A stretch of DNA of 64,000 bases from CAMYLR01 sp039588915 (GTDB taxonomy: Bacteria; Gemmatimonadota; Gemmatimonadetes; JACCXV01; JAHWKZ01): contig JBDGYV010000009.1 of assembly GCA_039588915.1 (NCBI GenBank), positions 1 to 64,000 on the forward strand, written 5' to 3'. The translations under genes and the position numbers were made by a program. The stretch's first letter is position 1; the number at the start of each line of letters is the position of its first letter. The notes beneath the pieces were generated by a model. The model made no database searches and was not told the DNA's origin. It saw only the letters and a program-made list of their open reading frames with translations. Shown in pieces: positions 42,065-50,871 of the stretch.

Positions 42065-42864
42065 TCGAACGATTCTGCTTCTCCCGGAAATCGTCCAGTT
42101 CGGACATCGGCCACGAACTTTTCGAGAGCGCCAGCAACGACCTGATCGAGGTCGGCGTAACGGCGGACAAACTTCGGTCTGAAGTCAGGTGTCATCCCGA
42201 GAACATCGTGGGTGACCAAGATCTGGCCGTCGGTTTCGGGACCAGCGCCGATCCCGAGCGTGACCGCTGGGATCTTGGTTGTCACTCGGGCACCTAGAGC
42301 ACGAGGTATCTTCTCCAACACGATCGCGAAGCAACCAGCCTCGGACAATGCGATCGCATCAGCAACCAATTCATCTGCCGACGTCTCATCTGCCGCCCTG
42401 AGGCCGTAGCCGCCAAACGCGTGGATCGACTGTGGTGTCAGTCCAAGGTGGCCCATCACCGGAATGCCGACATCGGTCAGCCGCCGGATCGTTTCGGCCA
42501 ATCGAGCACCGCCTTCGAGCTTGACCCCCTGCGCGCCAGTCTCCTTCATCACCCGGCCCGCGTTGCGAAGCGTGTCCTCCGGGGAGATCTGAAACGAGAG
42601 AAACGGCATGTCGACGATCAGAAAGATCTCCGGGGCACCGCGCCGGGCAGCGCGAGCGTGGTAGATCATCTCGTCGAGGGTCGCCGGGAGGGTCGAATCA
42701 TGGCCCCCGAATACTTGGGCTACGCTGTCTCCAACTAGTATCCCGTCGACCCGTGCTTGGGCCACATAGCGAGACAGCATCCAATCGTAGGCGGTGAGAA
42801 ACACGACCCTCTCGCCGTCCGCCTTCATCTGGCTGAAGGTGTTGACGCTCGCACGCATCGTCAT
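42061..42864 (-). CDS. panB: 3-methyl-2-oxobutanoate hydroxymethyltransferase
   Basis: 267 residues. Blocks are FLTAYDWMLSRYVAQA, ILVGDSVAQVFGGHDSTLPA, GVKLEGGARLAETIRRLTD, MGHLGLTPQSIHAFGGYG, and VTLGIGAGPETDGQILVTHDV. It adds a hydroxymethyl group from methylenetetrahydrofolate to ketoisovalerate, which fits the folate genes directly upstream. ATG at 42864 overlaps the folK stop (ATGA). The order folB-folK-panB-panC is tightly coupled. Confidence 0.96.
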   Translation of the reverse strand: MTMRASVNTFSQMKADGERVVFLTAYDWMLSRYVAQARVDGILVGDSVAQVFGGHDSTLPATLDEMIYHARAARRGAPEIFLIVDMPFLSFQISPEDTLRNAGRVMKETGAQGVKLEGGARLAETIRRLTDVGIPVMGHLGLTPQSIHAFGGYGLRAADETSADELVADAIALSEAGCFAIVLEKIPRALGARVTTKIPAVTLGIGAGPETDGQILVTHDVLGMTPDFRPKFVRRYADLDQVVAGALEKFVADVRTGRFPGEAESFE

Positions 42865-43334
42865 GTGGCCTCGACGCAGGAACGCGAAGTTTCTGGCAGC
42901 CAGGCGATTGGCACGCCAACCTGGTTACACAGCTCGATAAAGAAGGGTCGCTCGGCCAGCCTCGGATGTGGAATCGTCAGCCCAGGCTCATCGAGCCCCA
43001 CCCCACCGTACAACAGGATGTCAATGTCTATAGATCGCGGTCCGCCCCGTGGGGTCGCGCCCCGATCCCTCCCCATCCGCTGCTCGATCGCCATACACGT
43101 TTCGAGCAATTCGAGGGGTTCCAGCTTTGTGTCCAACCCGATCACCTGGTTGAGAAAATCTGGTTGGTCCAGATAGTCGACGGGAGCTGTTTCAATGACG
43201 GCAGAGCACGATACCATTCGAACGCCATCGGGCAACGCGATCAAGGATGCCCGTGCCAGGCCTAGGTTCTGTACGCGATCGCCCATGTTGGCGCCCAAGC
43301 TCAGGTACGCTCGCTGTACCGGCGCTCGTTTCAC
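42861..43334 (-). CDS. folK: 2-amino-4-hydroxy-6-hydroxymethyldihydropteridine pyrophosphokinase
   Basis: 157 residues from GTG at 43334 (GTGA overlap with folB); a longer frame is a shadow. HPPK motifs are RAYLSLGANMGDRVQNL, ETAPVDYLDQPDFLNQVIG, and GGPRSIDIDILLYGG, followed by IPHPRLAERPFFI. It transfers pyrophosphate from ATP in folate synthesis. folP is not in the window. Confidence 0.95.
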   Translation of the reverse strand: MKRAPVQRAYLSLGANMGDRVQNLGLARASLIALPDGVRMVSCSAVIETAPVDYLDQPDFLNQVIGLDTKLEPLELLETCMAIEQRMGRDRGATPRGGPRSIDIDILLYGGVGLDEPGLTIPHPRLAERPFFIELCNQVGVPIAWLPETSRSCVEAT

Positions 43335-43693
43335 GGGCGGCAAACCTCGACTTCCACCCGATCCACCGGGCCTGGCAAGGCAGCCCACGGCTTGCGGCAG
43401 CAGACCCGGACCTTATCAACTCGGTCTAACTCGATGACGCGATCTGCGATCCGCGCGCAAAGCGCTTCCAGCAGCCGGGGTGCATGCTCAGGGTCATCGC
43501 TGATGGTGTCGCGGACCGCTTGATATACCTGCCTGTAGTCGATACCCACGGTCAGTGAATCCGCATCCGCGGATTCGTCGAGATCAGCCATGACCTCTAC
43601 GTCGACCTCGATCGGCTGCAACATCTCCCGTTCGTGAGGCAGATCTCCGACCATGGCGTGAAAACGGATCCCGAGAAGTCGAATCGAGTCCAC
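43331..43693 (-). CDS. folB: Dihydroneopterin aldolase
   Basis: 120 residues from GTG at 43693, 4 bases after the protease stop; the frame to 43843 is a shadow of the protease gene. FolB blocks are IRLLGIRFHAMVGDLPHERE, QPIEVDVEVMAD, VGIDYRQVYQAVRDTI and LLEALCARIADRVIELDRVD, then KVRVCCRKPWAALPGPVDRV. It cleaves dihydroneopterin to glycolaldehyde and hydroxymethyl-dihydropterin. The position before folK is conserved in many bacteria. Confidence 0.93.
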   Translation of the reverse strand: MDSIRLLGIRFHAMVGDLPHEREMLQPIEVDVEVMADLDESADADSLTVGIDYRQVYQAVRDTISDDPEHAPRLLEALCARIADRVIELDRVDKVRVCCRKPWAALPGPVDRVEVEVCRP

Positions 43694-43697
43694 TGGC

Positions 43698-46600
43698 CTA
43701 TCGAACGACAAGCACGCGAATCGTTCGCTCCGCGCCGCTGGCGACGAGTCGCACCACGTATACGCCGGCCGGGACCGATACACCCGAATCTGCCTGGCCA
43801 TCCCACGTGGCGGCTTGTTCGCCGGCGATGATATCGCCGTCAACCAACGTCCGAACGCGCTGCCCCAGTACGTTGTAAACGATCAACTCGACACGCGCAC
43901 CACTGCCACCGCCAGCCGCTGGCACGGTAAACGGTATCGTGGTCTGTTGGCCCATCCTGAATGGGTTTGGGAAGTTCTGATCGAGGGCCAGCGCCTCGGG
44001 AGGCGGAGGAGGCGGAGGAGGAGGAACGCCGAGCACCCGATTAAAGTACGCGTCGCGGGCAGACTCGGCGGCGGCTTGCAGCGCCTGACGATCCGTTCCG
44101 GCCAACATCGCAACGGCCACCGTATCGGAGGCCCCTGCGCCAATCGTCAATGGACCCCGCCCGATGATCTGAAAAGCGTCTTGCGGTTGTGCTACGCTGG
44201 TCTGCGATTGCCCGCTTGTGAGGGCATCCCACTTCTCTTGATCCGAGAACTCCCCGCTGAACAGGTTGGGGGCCTCGGCAGGGACGAGCGTTGTACCGGG
44301 ATTGCCAACCAGGCTATTGACAATCTCGGCGCGAGTCACAGCTGCGAAAGAGATCTGCGCAAGGGTTACATCGTCCAGCCAGGCCACGCCCAGCGCTGGT
44401 TGTCCCGCTTGAGTGCCCTCGACGAAGCCCAATAGCCGCGACGGGTCCCAACCGACCGTCTCGGCGACGCCTCCCTGGCCATCGGGCAGGTCCCAATCAG
44501 CGAACAATCCAACGCGCAACCCACCTATCGTTTGTGACGATCTGTTCGTGAGAACGATCTGCAGCAGCACAAAGCTGTCCTCACCAGGCTCGCCAAACGC
44601 GAAACTCTCCTGACGCACCTCGACGCCCAGTGGAGCCAGTGCGTGACGGTCATCATAGCGGGCTGTGATGCGCTGACCACCGGCGGCCTCGTCGACAACC
44701 ATCGGGGAACCGGCCAGCGGGGACCAGTCGGTTGCGTTCTGGGTGTTTTCTCCGTATGGAACATCGTCAGAAAGTTGGTTGGCGCTAACGCCCACCATGA
44801 GTCCACCATGGAAGAGCCAGTTGTCACTCGTGGCCGGGAACCGGAAGCCGTTGCCGCGTAACCGGAAGCCGCTCTGGTGGATTCCAGTGTAGAAACCGAC
44901 CCCTCCAAAGTTGGTGACCGTCAGCCGAACTTGACCCCGATCATGGGTCGCGAAAGCCCCCTCGACCGGGTCACCGGCTTTGAGGACCATCCGGAAGGGT
45001 CCGATCTGCGCCCCTTGGATCGTCACATCCAGAACGATGTCCGTGCCCTGACTCACCGATGTTCCGATGTCGATCCCGAACGTCGAGTTGTCGCCCGGCT
45101 CGAAGACACCGCCGGGACCAGCCAACGTGAGCGGGATCGACGACCGAGTGACCGAGATTCCCGGCGTCGGACTCGATAACAGTGCGGTTGTGGGCGGCAC
45201 CGAAGCGCCATGATTGGTCAGGATCGGAATCAAACTCACGCTCACGCCGGGCCGCAGGACGAGCGCATCTTCGATACCGGACAACCCGAGCTTGACAGCA
45301 CCCGCAGGCTCGGTGAATCCGACCAACCGCGCGACCTGCTGATCGGGCCGGTTGACCCTCGCCAACGCGGCTTCCGCGTCGACCAGACCTTCCCCCGTGT
45401 CGTTGTCGTCACCTGGGAAACCTAGGTCTACCGCCGTGTCCAACAAGATCGCCTTTGCATCCTCCGGCGTGATGTCGGGATCTTTGGAGCGCATCAACGC
45501 CGCCACCCCGGCGACCATTGGCGTCGAGAACGACGTCCCGCTCACGGTCCGAAAATCGTTGAACAATCCGCGACTGATAACGCCTTCGCCGCGGGCGACG
45601 ACATCCGGCTTGGTGGCGTTCGGGCCGCCACACGCTGATGGGCCGCGACCCGACGATTGGGCAACAACGTTGCTCGCGTCGACCGACCCGACTGCGAACG
45701 CGTTGATCCGTGAGTCGGCACGGCTCGCTGGCGAGGTGACGCCCTGCTGGCCCTCATTTCCGGCCGACCACACCACGATTGGTCCGGCCGCTTCCAGCGC
45801 GTCAATCGCGTCATCAAAGATCGTATCACACACCAGCTGACCCGAGTCGTCAGTGTTCGTCAAGCCAAACGAGTTGCTCACGACATCTGGTACGTCACTG
45901 CGCGTCGCTGGATCCCCATCGGGGTCGCTCAACCACTCGAATATCTTGATCACGTTCGAGACAAATCCTTCGCCGCTTTCGAACGCATCGCCCGCGATCC
46001 ACGTAGCGTGAAACGCAACGCCGTACGTCTGGTTGCCTCCGGTTATCAGACCCATCGTGGAGGTCCCATGGCCGGTTCCGATCGAGAAATCGTCTTCCGG
46101 GAACACCGTGAGCGACACCGGCGAGAGCCAGCTCGCGTCGCCGCCGGCGAAGCGACCTCGCCAACGATCACCGAAAGTGTCATCGTCTCCGTTGACGCCC
46201 GAGTCGACGTTGGCCACGATCGCGCCGCGTCCGGTCACGCCCTGAGCCCACACTTGGGGTACTTTGAGTTGTTCGAGCTGTTCTTCGGGTACCGATAGCT
46301 GATTCGCTTCGACCGGCACCGAGCGGAAATTTTCGCCAAGCGTTAAGCGTCGATCCGGAACGATCTCGGCGATGCTCGGATCGGCCTGGAGCCGCGCTTT
46401 CCACTCAGGGTCCAACTCAGCGACAACGGCGTTGATGACCCACAACCTATCGATCTCGACCAGCGCACCAGCTTGCGCTGCTTCCTCGAGCGGTTGCCGA
46501 GCCGCGGCTATCGATCGGCCATGAATCGCCTTGAGTCCGACAATCGCTCGCTGGTGGCGGATGTCCAGGGTCACTCCCCTCGTTCGAACGCTAGCGAGCA

Positions 46601-46739
46601 GGTTGGCTCGCGCCGCGGCGGCGTCCGCCAACCGGATGATCACGCGTTCACGCTCAGCGTTCGGGGCCGGACCCGCAGCCAGCCCGATCGCGCTGCCGAT
46701 CGCCATGACCGCCCACCACCGTGTTTGCTTTGGCTTCAC
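43698..46739 (-). CDS. Secreted S8 (subtilisin-like) serine peptidase with C-terminal FlgD-like/sorting domain
   Basis: 1013 residues from GTG at 46739. A signal peptide occupies about 1-28. An I9-like propeptide is likely at about 30-135. The subtilase catalytic residues are Asp179 (ANVDSGVNGD), His224 (GTGHGTSTMG), the oxyanion Asn328 (VWSAGNEGQQG) and Ser403 (SGTSFSTPMVAG). Residues about 500-900 are beta-rich. A polyproline linker (eight Pro) leads to a C-terminal domain (about 925-1013) with LDQNFPNPF and YNVLGQRVRTLVDG, as in FlgD_ig/T9SS-type sorting domains. It is probably exported and anchored or released outside; the sorting machinery is not in the window. It overlaps the isomerase gene by 4 bases. 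Confidence 0.92.
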   Translation of the reverse strand: MKPKQTRWWAVMAIGSAIGLAAGPAPNAERERVIIRLADAAAARANLLASVRTRGVTLDIRHQRAIVGLKAIHGRSIAAARQPLEEAAQAGALVEIDRLWVINAVVAELDPEWKARLQADPSIAEIVPDRRLTLGENFRSVPVEANQLSVPEEQLEQLKVPQVWAQGVTGRGAIVANVDSGVNGDDDTFGDRWRGRFAGGDASWLSPVSLTVFPEDDFSIGTGHGTSTMGLITGGNQTYGVAFHATWIAGDAFESGEGFVSNVIKIFEWLSDPDGDPATRSDVPDVVSNSFGLTNTDDSGQLVCDTIFDDAIDALEAAGPIVVWSAGNEGQQGVTSPASRADSRINAFAVGSVDASNVVAQSSGRGPSACGGPNATKPDVVARGEGVISRGLFNDFRTVSGTSFSTPMVAGVAALMRSKDPDITPEDAKAILLDTAVDLGFPGDDNDTGEGLVDAEAALARVNRPDQQVARLVGFTEPAGAVKLGLSGIEDALVLRPGVSVSLIPILTNHGASVPPTTALLSSPTPGISVTRSSIPLTLAGPGGVFEPGDNSTFGIDIGTSVSQGTDIVLDVTIQGAQIGPFRMVLKAGDPVEGAFATHDRGQVRLTVTNFGGVGFYTGIHQSGFRLRGNGFRFPATSDNWLFHGGLMVGVSANQLSDDVPYGENTQNATDWSPLAGSPMVVDEAAGGQRITARYDDRHALAPLGVEVRQESFAFGEPGEDSFVLLQIVLTNRSSQTIGGLRVGLFADWDLPDGQGGVAETVGWDPSRLLGFVEGTQAGQPALGVAWLDDVTLAQISFAAVTRAEIVNSLVGNPGTTLVPAEAPNLFSGEFSDQEKWDALTSGQSQTSVAQPQDAFQIIGRGPLTIGAGASDTVAVAMLAGTDRQALQAAAESARDAYFNRVLGVPPPPPPPPPEALALDQNFPNPFRMGQQTTIPFTVPAAGGGSGARVELIVYNVLGQRVRTLVDGDIIAGEQAATWDGQADSGVSVPAGVYVVRLVASGAERTIRVLVVR

Positions 46740-47533
46740 AACAACTCCAGCTGGATATCGCTGTATCCACCGGCCCGAATGCGAGCTAGGCTCTGCAGAC
46801 CCGCTTCCACCGGCATCTCGATTACCTTTATCGCGTCGGGGGCATAGCGGAAGAGTTTCTCAAATACGTTCTTCCAATCGATCGCCCCGTCACCGAGCAG
46901 TAGATGATCGTCCGAGAAGGTGTCCGTGTCATGCAGGTGCACCTCGCGGATTCCGCTCCCCAATTCCTGCCACCAGGTATCGATGGATACGGTACCAAAA
47001 ATGTGAACGTGGGCCACGTCCAGGGTAAAACCGAGGTGCCTGGCATCCAACTGGTCCCGGAGATCAAGTAATACTCGAGGTGTGGGCTCGAACATGTTCT
47101 CCAGCAGCAACGTAATGCTGGCGTCGGCAGCGAGGCCTACAAGCCTCTCCCAGACTTCCAGGCTTAGGGCCATCCAGCCCGGAAGCGTCGACTCCGGCAA
47201 CAGGGGCAGGTACCCGGTGTGGAAGTTGGCGTGCCGGGCTCCCAACGCACCGGCTACGCTGATCGTGCGCTCCCAGCAGAGTCGGGTGTGCTTGCGTACG
47301 ACGGGGTCCAAACTGCCGGGGTTGAGATCGAAGATCGGTGCGTGGACCGAGACCTCGATCCCACGTTGGGCGAGCTCGTCGCCGAGCTTTCTGACCCCCG
47401 TGGTTTTGCCCAGATTGAGCAGCCACTCCGTGTCGTAGAGCGCGATCTCGACGCCAAGCTCCCGCTCCGCCAATCGGTCCAGCTGACGGCTGACGTCGGA
47501 GAAAGAGGTGCTGAGCGAAAACCGGGGTGCCAT
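46736..47533 (-). CDS. Xylose isomerase-like TIM-barrel sugar phosphate isomerase/epimerase
   Basis: About 265 residues from ATG at 47533 (a TTG at 47545 would add four). It has the AP_endonuc_2/xylose-isomerase-like barrel: VSVHAPIFDLNPGSLDPVV, HANFHTGYLPLLPEST, LLLENMFEPTPRVLLDLRDQL, LGFTLDVAHVHIFGTVSI, REVHLHDTDTFSDDHLLLG and IKVIEMPVEAGLQSLARIRA. The metal-binding glutamate, aspartate and histidines are at the expected strand ends. The family includes sugar isomerases, epimerases and endonuclease IV; endonuclease motifs are not all present. Substrate unknown. 87 bases separate it from the HD-GYP gene. Confidence 0.8.
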   Translation of the reverse strand: MAPRFSLSTSFSDVSRQLDRLAERELGVEIALYDTEWLLNLGKTTGVRKLGDELAQRGIEVSVHAPIFDLNPGSLDPVVRKHTRLCWERTISVAGALGARHANFHTGYLPLLPESTLPGWMALSLEVWERLVGLAADASITLLLENMFEPTPRVLLDLRDQLDARHLGFTLDVAHVHIFGTVSIDTWWQELGSGIREVHLHDTDTFSDDHLLLGDGAIDWKNVFEKLFRYAPDAIKVIEMPVEAGLQSLARIRAGGYSDIQLELL

Positions 47534-47620
47534 GAAGGACGCCAATCTACCGGCGCCTTTTGACCCACGTCCAGCCGCTTCCGATTCTATCGTCTGGCTA
47601 CCGCTCCTCGCGGCGAATCA

Positions 47621-49063
47621 TCACGCGTCGGAGAAGTGGCTCGGTATATCTATCCCATACTTGTCGGGATCGAGCACCTTGACGATCGATCGTGGGTACC
47701 GTCCGTCTTCATCCTTCTCCGTCAAGCTCACCTCTGGTCCATCGATTCGTGTGCCATCGGCGGCCGCGATCAATCTGACCTGGGGTCGACGAAGGTTCTT
47801 GGGACTCGGATCGGGGCTCATCACGATCGCGACTTCACCGGTGTCGAGCAGACACATCGATCCGACTGGAACGATGCCGAGAACGCTAATGAACGCTTTG
47901 ACCAGGACGTGATCGAATCGAGTCCCGCTCTGTTCCTCGAGGATCTCGACCATCCGGGCTGGGGTGATGGGATCGGTCTTGTAGACGCGAGGCGTCGTGC
48001 CTGCGTCAAAGGCGTCGGCGATACCGACGATCTTGGAGTAGAAGGAGAGCTCACGAGGTGCATAAAGCTTCGGATAGCCAGAAAGGTCAATGTTGAGGTG
48101 GTGCTCGAAAGCCACCAGCATCTCGTGGGCCGGCATCGTCCCTGTTACCCGGTCGGTGATCAGGCGCCACGCCCCGTAGGTCGTGTGCCGCTGCATGACG
48201 CTCCATTCATCGTCGGTCAAGCCACCGGCCTTGTTGAGCACCCCCTTGGGCACGTCCACTTTTCCGACGTCGTGCAGTAGCGCCGCCAATCCGAGCTTGT
48301 AGAGCTCGAGCCGAGTCAAACCGATTTTATGACCCAGCGACACCGACAGGATGCATACGTTCACGGAGTGGGTGAACGTGGGCTCATCGTAGTCCCGGAG
48401 GCAGGTCATCCCGAGGATCAGCATCTCCTCGGTGAGGACCTCGTCGACGATGGACTGGACGGCACGCCGGATTCGGTAACGCGGCGGCAAACGACCCTCC
48501 CGTTGGCTCTCGAGCAGGTCGCGAACGACCGCCACCCCCATCCGGTACGTGACACCGACCCGTTCTTTTGTGAGGGCGTCAGCACCAGCAAAAGGATCGT
48601 GTACGATTTCGCTGCCTCGCGTCAGCACCTCCACATTCTGAATCCCGGCTTCAGTGAGCCGCGTACCAAGAGTCGCGTGCGCCGCGCCCCCGTTGCTCTG
48701 GTAGCGTCCAACCACAGCCGCGAAGTGGGCCGCTTCGTCTCCGTCCATTGGTCCGGTCCACTCGAATCCGCCGACCCCGAGATCGTTCACGAACTGCCGC
48801 AGCTTCGAGTACAGCTCGTAGGTATGCAGCTCCATGCGCACACGGGTTCCGTTGACCTCGATGATGTCGTCGCCGACCTCAAGCTTGGCTGCTTGGTCGA
48901 GCTCGCGCAGCGATCGTAGGCAGGTCGCCAACTTCTCGCCCGCCAGTTTCAGGGTTTCGTTGCTTGGCTCATAGAGCTGTGCCGATCGGAGAGCGACCCA
49001 GAGGTCCTGCACTAGCTCGGCAGCGAGCGCATGCCGGGCGTGAGAGACCGAACTCACGCTCAT
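47621..49063 (-). CDS. HD-GYP-type phosphohydrolase with variant GYP motif
   Basis: 480 residues. An N-terminal alpha-helical/beta domain (about 10-125) is shared with the adjacent HEAT-repeat protein. The HD-GYP core has THSVNVCILSVSLGHKIGL, ALLHDVGKVDVPKGVLNKAG (His264-Asp265), QRHTTYGAWRLI, then FEHHLNIDLSGYP. The canonical HHExxDGxGYP becomes HHLNIDLSGYP (322 region), so the Glu is Leu and the first Gly of GxGYP is replaced. Metal-binding histidines remain, so cyclic-di-GMP hydrolysis is possible but weakened, or the protein acts as a sensor. ATG at 49063 overlaps the HEAT gene stop. Confidence 0.88.
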   Translation of the reverse strand: MSVSSVSHARHALAAELVQDLWVALRSAQLYEPSNETLKLAGEKLATCLRSLRELDQAAKLEVGDDIIEVNGTRVRMELHTYELYSKLRQFVNDLGVGGFEWTGPMDGDEAAHFAAVVGRYQSNGGAAHATLGTRLTEAGIQNVEVLTRGSEIVHDPFAGADALTKERVGVTYRMGVAVVRDLLESQREGRLPPRYRIRRAVQSIVDEVLTEEMLILGMTCLRDYDEPTFTHSVNVCILSVSLGHKIGLTRLELYKLGLAALLHDVGKVDVPKGVLNKAGGLTDDEWSVMQRHTTYGAWRLITDRVTGTMPAHEMLVAFEHHLNIDLSGYPKLYAPRELSFYSKIVGIADAFDAGTTPRVYKTDPITPARMVEILEEQSGTRFDHVLVKAFISVLGIVPVGSMCLLDTGEVAIVMSPDPSPKNLRRPQVRLIAAADGTRIDGPEVSLTEKDEDGRYPRSIVKVLDPDKYGIDIPSHFSDA

Positions 49064-50748
49064 GGTCGGTGGTCGACCTTCCCGGTGTCGCCGCTCAACG
49101 CCCTCCGGGCAGCCTGTCGGACATGCGGGCTGCCGGATTCACTCGCCTGCTGGAGGATCTCGCGCCCAGTGACCGTCTCGGTGGCCAAAAGTCCGACGGC
49201 CGCGTTGAAAGCCCCCTCGGGGTCCACCCGACGGAAAAAACCGCCTCGCCGTCTCAGGCGTCGTGCGAGCGAATCGACAACGGTCGATCCGCCGAGCGCA
49301 CCGTAGGCCTCGAAAAACAGCCGTCGCTCTGCCGGCGATCGATCAGACAGTTCTCGGGAGTTAACCAGCGACGCAACGCGCTGGAGGGCGAGCGAGTACC
49401 TGCGGCCAATCACATGTCTCAGAGCGTAGAGACGAATCGCTGGGTCGCTGTCGTCGACCCGCTCCGCGATCAACCCCAACGCGCGAGGGTCCTCGAATTG
49501 CTTGAGTGCCAGCAAGGCCTCGCGTCTCAGCTTCGCCTCGCGCCTGGCCAGCATTTTCCCTAACGGGTCGACCAAGCTCGGGTCGCCCAGTAGGCCAGCC
49601 AGATACGCCGCCGAGCCGGCCGCACCGAGGTTTTCACCCTCCATCGAAGCGACCAAGGCCTCCGGGTCGGACTCGGCCAGTTGCACAAACGTCTCGGCTA
49701 GGATCGGGCGCTGACAGAGGCGCTTGAAGTCGGGCAATCCCGCCAGCAGGACGGCAATGTTCCCAGTGCCGAAGACCTGGTAGAAGCCAGCGACTTCGGC
49801 ATCCGTCACCTGACCCGCCTCAAGGCGCATGCTCAGCTGTTCTAGCACCTTCGTCGCAAGCGATTGGGCTCGCATCTGCCCAAAGGTCTCTTGCGCACGC
49901 ACGTCGGCTTGGCTCTCGTCCACGCAGGGCTTGAACAGTTCATGCATCCCCTGTACGGCGTCAAACTCGTTGCGTTCAAGGAGGCCGTCCTGGATCTCTT
50001 CCAGCGCTCCAAGAATCGGGCTTGGGTCTTCGTGGGGCGGATTGAGAACGAGCTCGCGCATGCAGCTCAGCACCTGCTCCAGAACCCCTCGCTCCTGTTC
50101 GGCGCGCAATTGCCGCTCGAGGTACGCCAGATCTTCATCGTCGAGCCGATACAAGTTTGGCTCGCTCTCATGAATCATCGGAAGACGGGTGACGTCGATG
50201 CGGTCTTCGTCATCGAGATCGAGGGTCGGTACGTCCTCATCGGAGCCCACCTCTGGAACCAGTTCGGGCTTGGCGGGCACCCACTCGCGGTCGGCGAGTC
50301 GCTCGACATACGAGTACTGGATGTGCAGCAGCCGCTCCTCCCAGAGTCGGGCGATCAGCTCGGACTCGAAACCAACTCTGGCGGAGGCCGCGACATTATC
50401 CAGAAAGATCGCCAACTCATCTTCCACGAGTCCGGGATAGAAAGCGAGTTTCCGCAACCCCTCGCGGTACATCAGGAAAGCGAGCGAGTCAGTGCCCGTC
50501 GGACGACGGTACACGATCTCGTCGAGCCACTGGAACGTGTCTTCCTTGATCTCCAGTTCGATGGGACCGAAGGTGTTGAGGAGCTCGTCGATTCGTGCGG
50601 TGGCCGCTGCCTCGGTCTCGAGGCGTTGTGGATGTCCGGGATCGTAGAGCCGTCGCCCCTTGAAGACGCGCACCAGCTCGTTCATGAGCTCAGCGGCCGC
50701 GTGAGCGTGGGGCGAGCTGATCCCAGCGCCGATGGACTCGCTGCTCAC
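49060..50748 (-). CDS. HEAT-repeat protein sharing its N-terminal domain with the neighbouring HD-GYP protein
   Basis: About 562 residues from GTG at 50748 with RBS GGACGG; a frame to 50856 would leave no room for the lexA promoter. Residues about 18-115 match the HD-GYP N-terminal domain (compare RRLYDPGHPQRLETEAAA here with AQLYEPSNETLKLAGEKL there). A charged, Asp/Glu-rich middle covers about 145-215. The C-terminal 200 residues are HEAT-like (GSAAYLAGLLGDPSLVDPLG, REALLALKQFEDPRALGLIA). HEAT scaffolds bind partners. The shared domain and the 4-base overlap suggest the two proteins work together, perhaps in signalling; function is not known. Confidence 0.78.
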   Translation of the reverse strand: MSSESIGAGISSPHAHAAAELMNELVRVFKGRRLYDPGHPQRLETEAAATARIDELLNTFGPIELEIKEDTFQWLDEIVYRRPTGTDSLAFLMYREGLRKLAFYPGLVEDELAIFLDNVAASARVGFESELIARLWEERLLHIQYSYVERLADREWVPAKPELVPEVGSDEDVPTLDLDDEDRIDVTRLPMIHESEPNLYRLDDEDLAYLERQLRAEQERGVLEQVLSCMRELVLNPPHEDPSPILGALEEIQDGLLERNEFDAVQGMHELFKPCVDESQADVRAQETFGQMRAQSLATKVLEQLSMRLEAGQVTDAEVAGFYQVFGTGNIAVLLAGLPDFKRLCQRPILAETFVQLAESDPEALVASMEGENLGAAGSAAYLAGLLGDPSLVDPLGKMLARREAKLRREALLALKQFEDPRALGLIAERVDDSDPAIRLYALRHVIGRRYSLALQRVASLVNSRELSDRSPAERRLFFEAYGALGGSTVVDSLARRLRRRGGFFRRVDPEGAFNAAVGLLATETVTGREILQQASESGSPHVRQAARRALSGDTGKVDHRP

Positions 50749-50805
50749 GATTCGCCGTCCCTCATTAGGACGCTCCCGAGACGCGAGATCCAGCGCTGCC
50801 GCGAC

Positions 50806-50833
50806 TTGACTTTCGGGATTTCTTCGGTAATTT
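50806..50833 (+). promoter_or_regulatory. Predicted lexA promoter in the divergent lexA/HEAT intergenic region
   Basis: The 123-base region between the divergent genes (50749-50871) has a -35 TTGACT (50806-50811), 16-base spacer and -10 TAATTT (50828-50833), 38 bases before the lexA ATG, followed by the RBS GGGAGGT. Neither a CTGT-N8-ACAG nor a GAAC-N4-GTTC SOS operator was found by eye. The promoter for the opposite HEAT/HD-GYP unit should also lie here but I cannot define it. Confidence 0.4.
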
Positions 50834-50871
50834 TGCCCATCGGGACTTACCACCACCTGGGAGGTCTGCGC

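Noticed and set aside
43331..43843. Longer FolB starting within the protease gene
   Set aside because: The first 50 residues are an out-of-frame copy of the protease 3' end; FolB similarity starts at the GTG at 43693.
49864..50871. Upstream part of the plus-strand frame leading into lexA
   Set aside because: It runs antisense through the HEAT-repeat gene; LexA similarity and a strong RBS begin at 50872.
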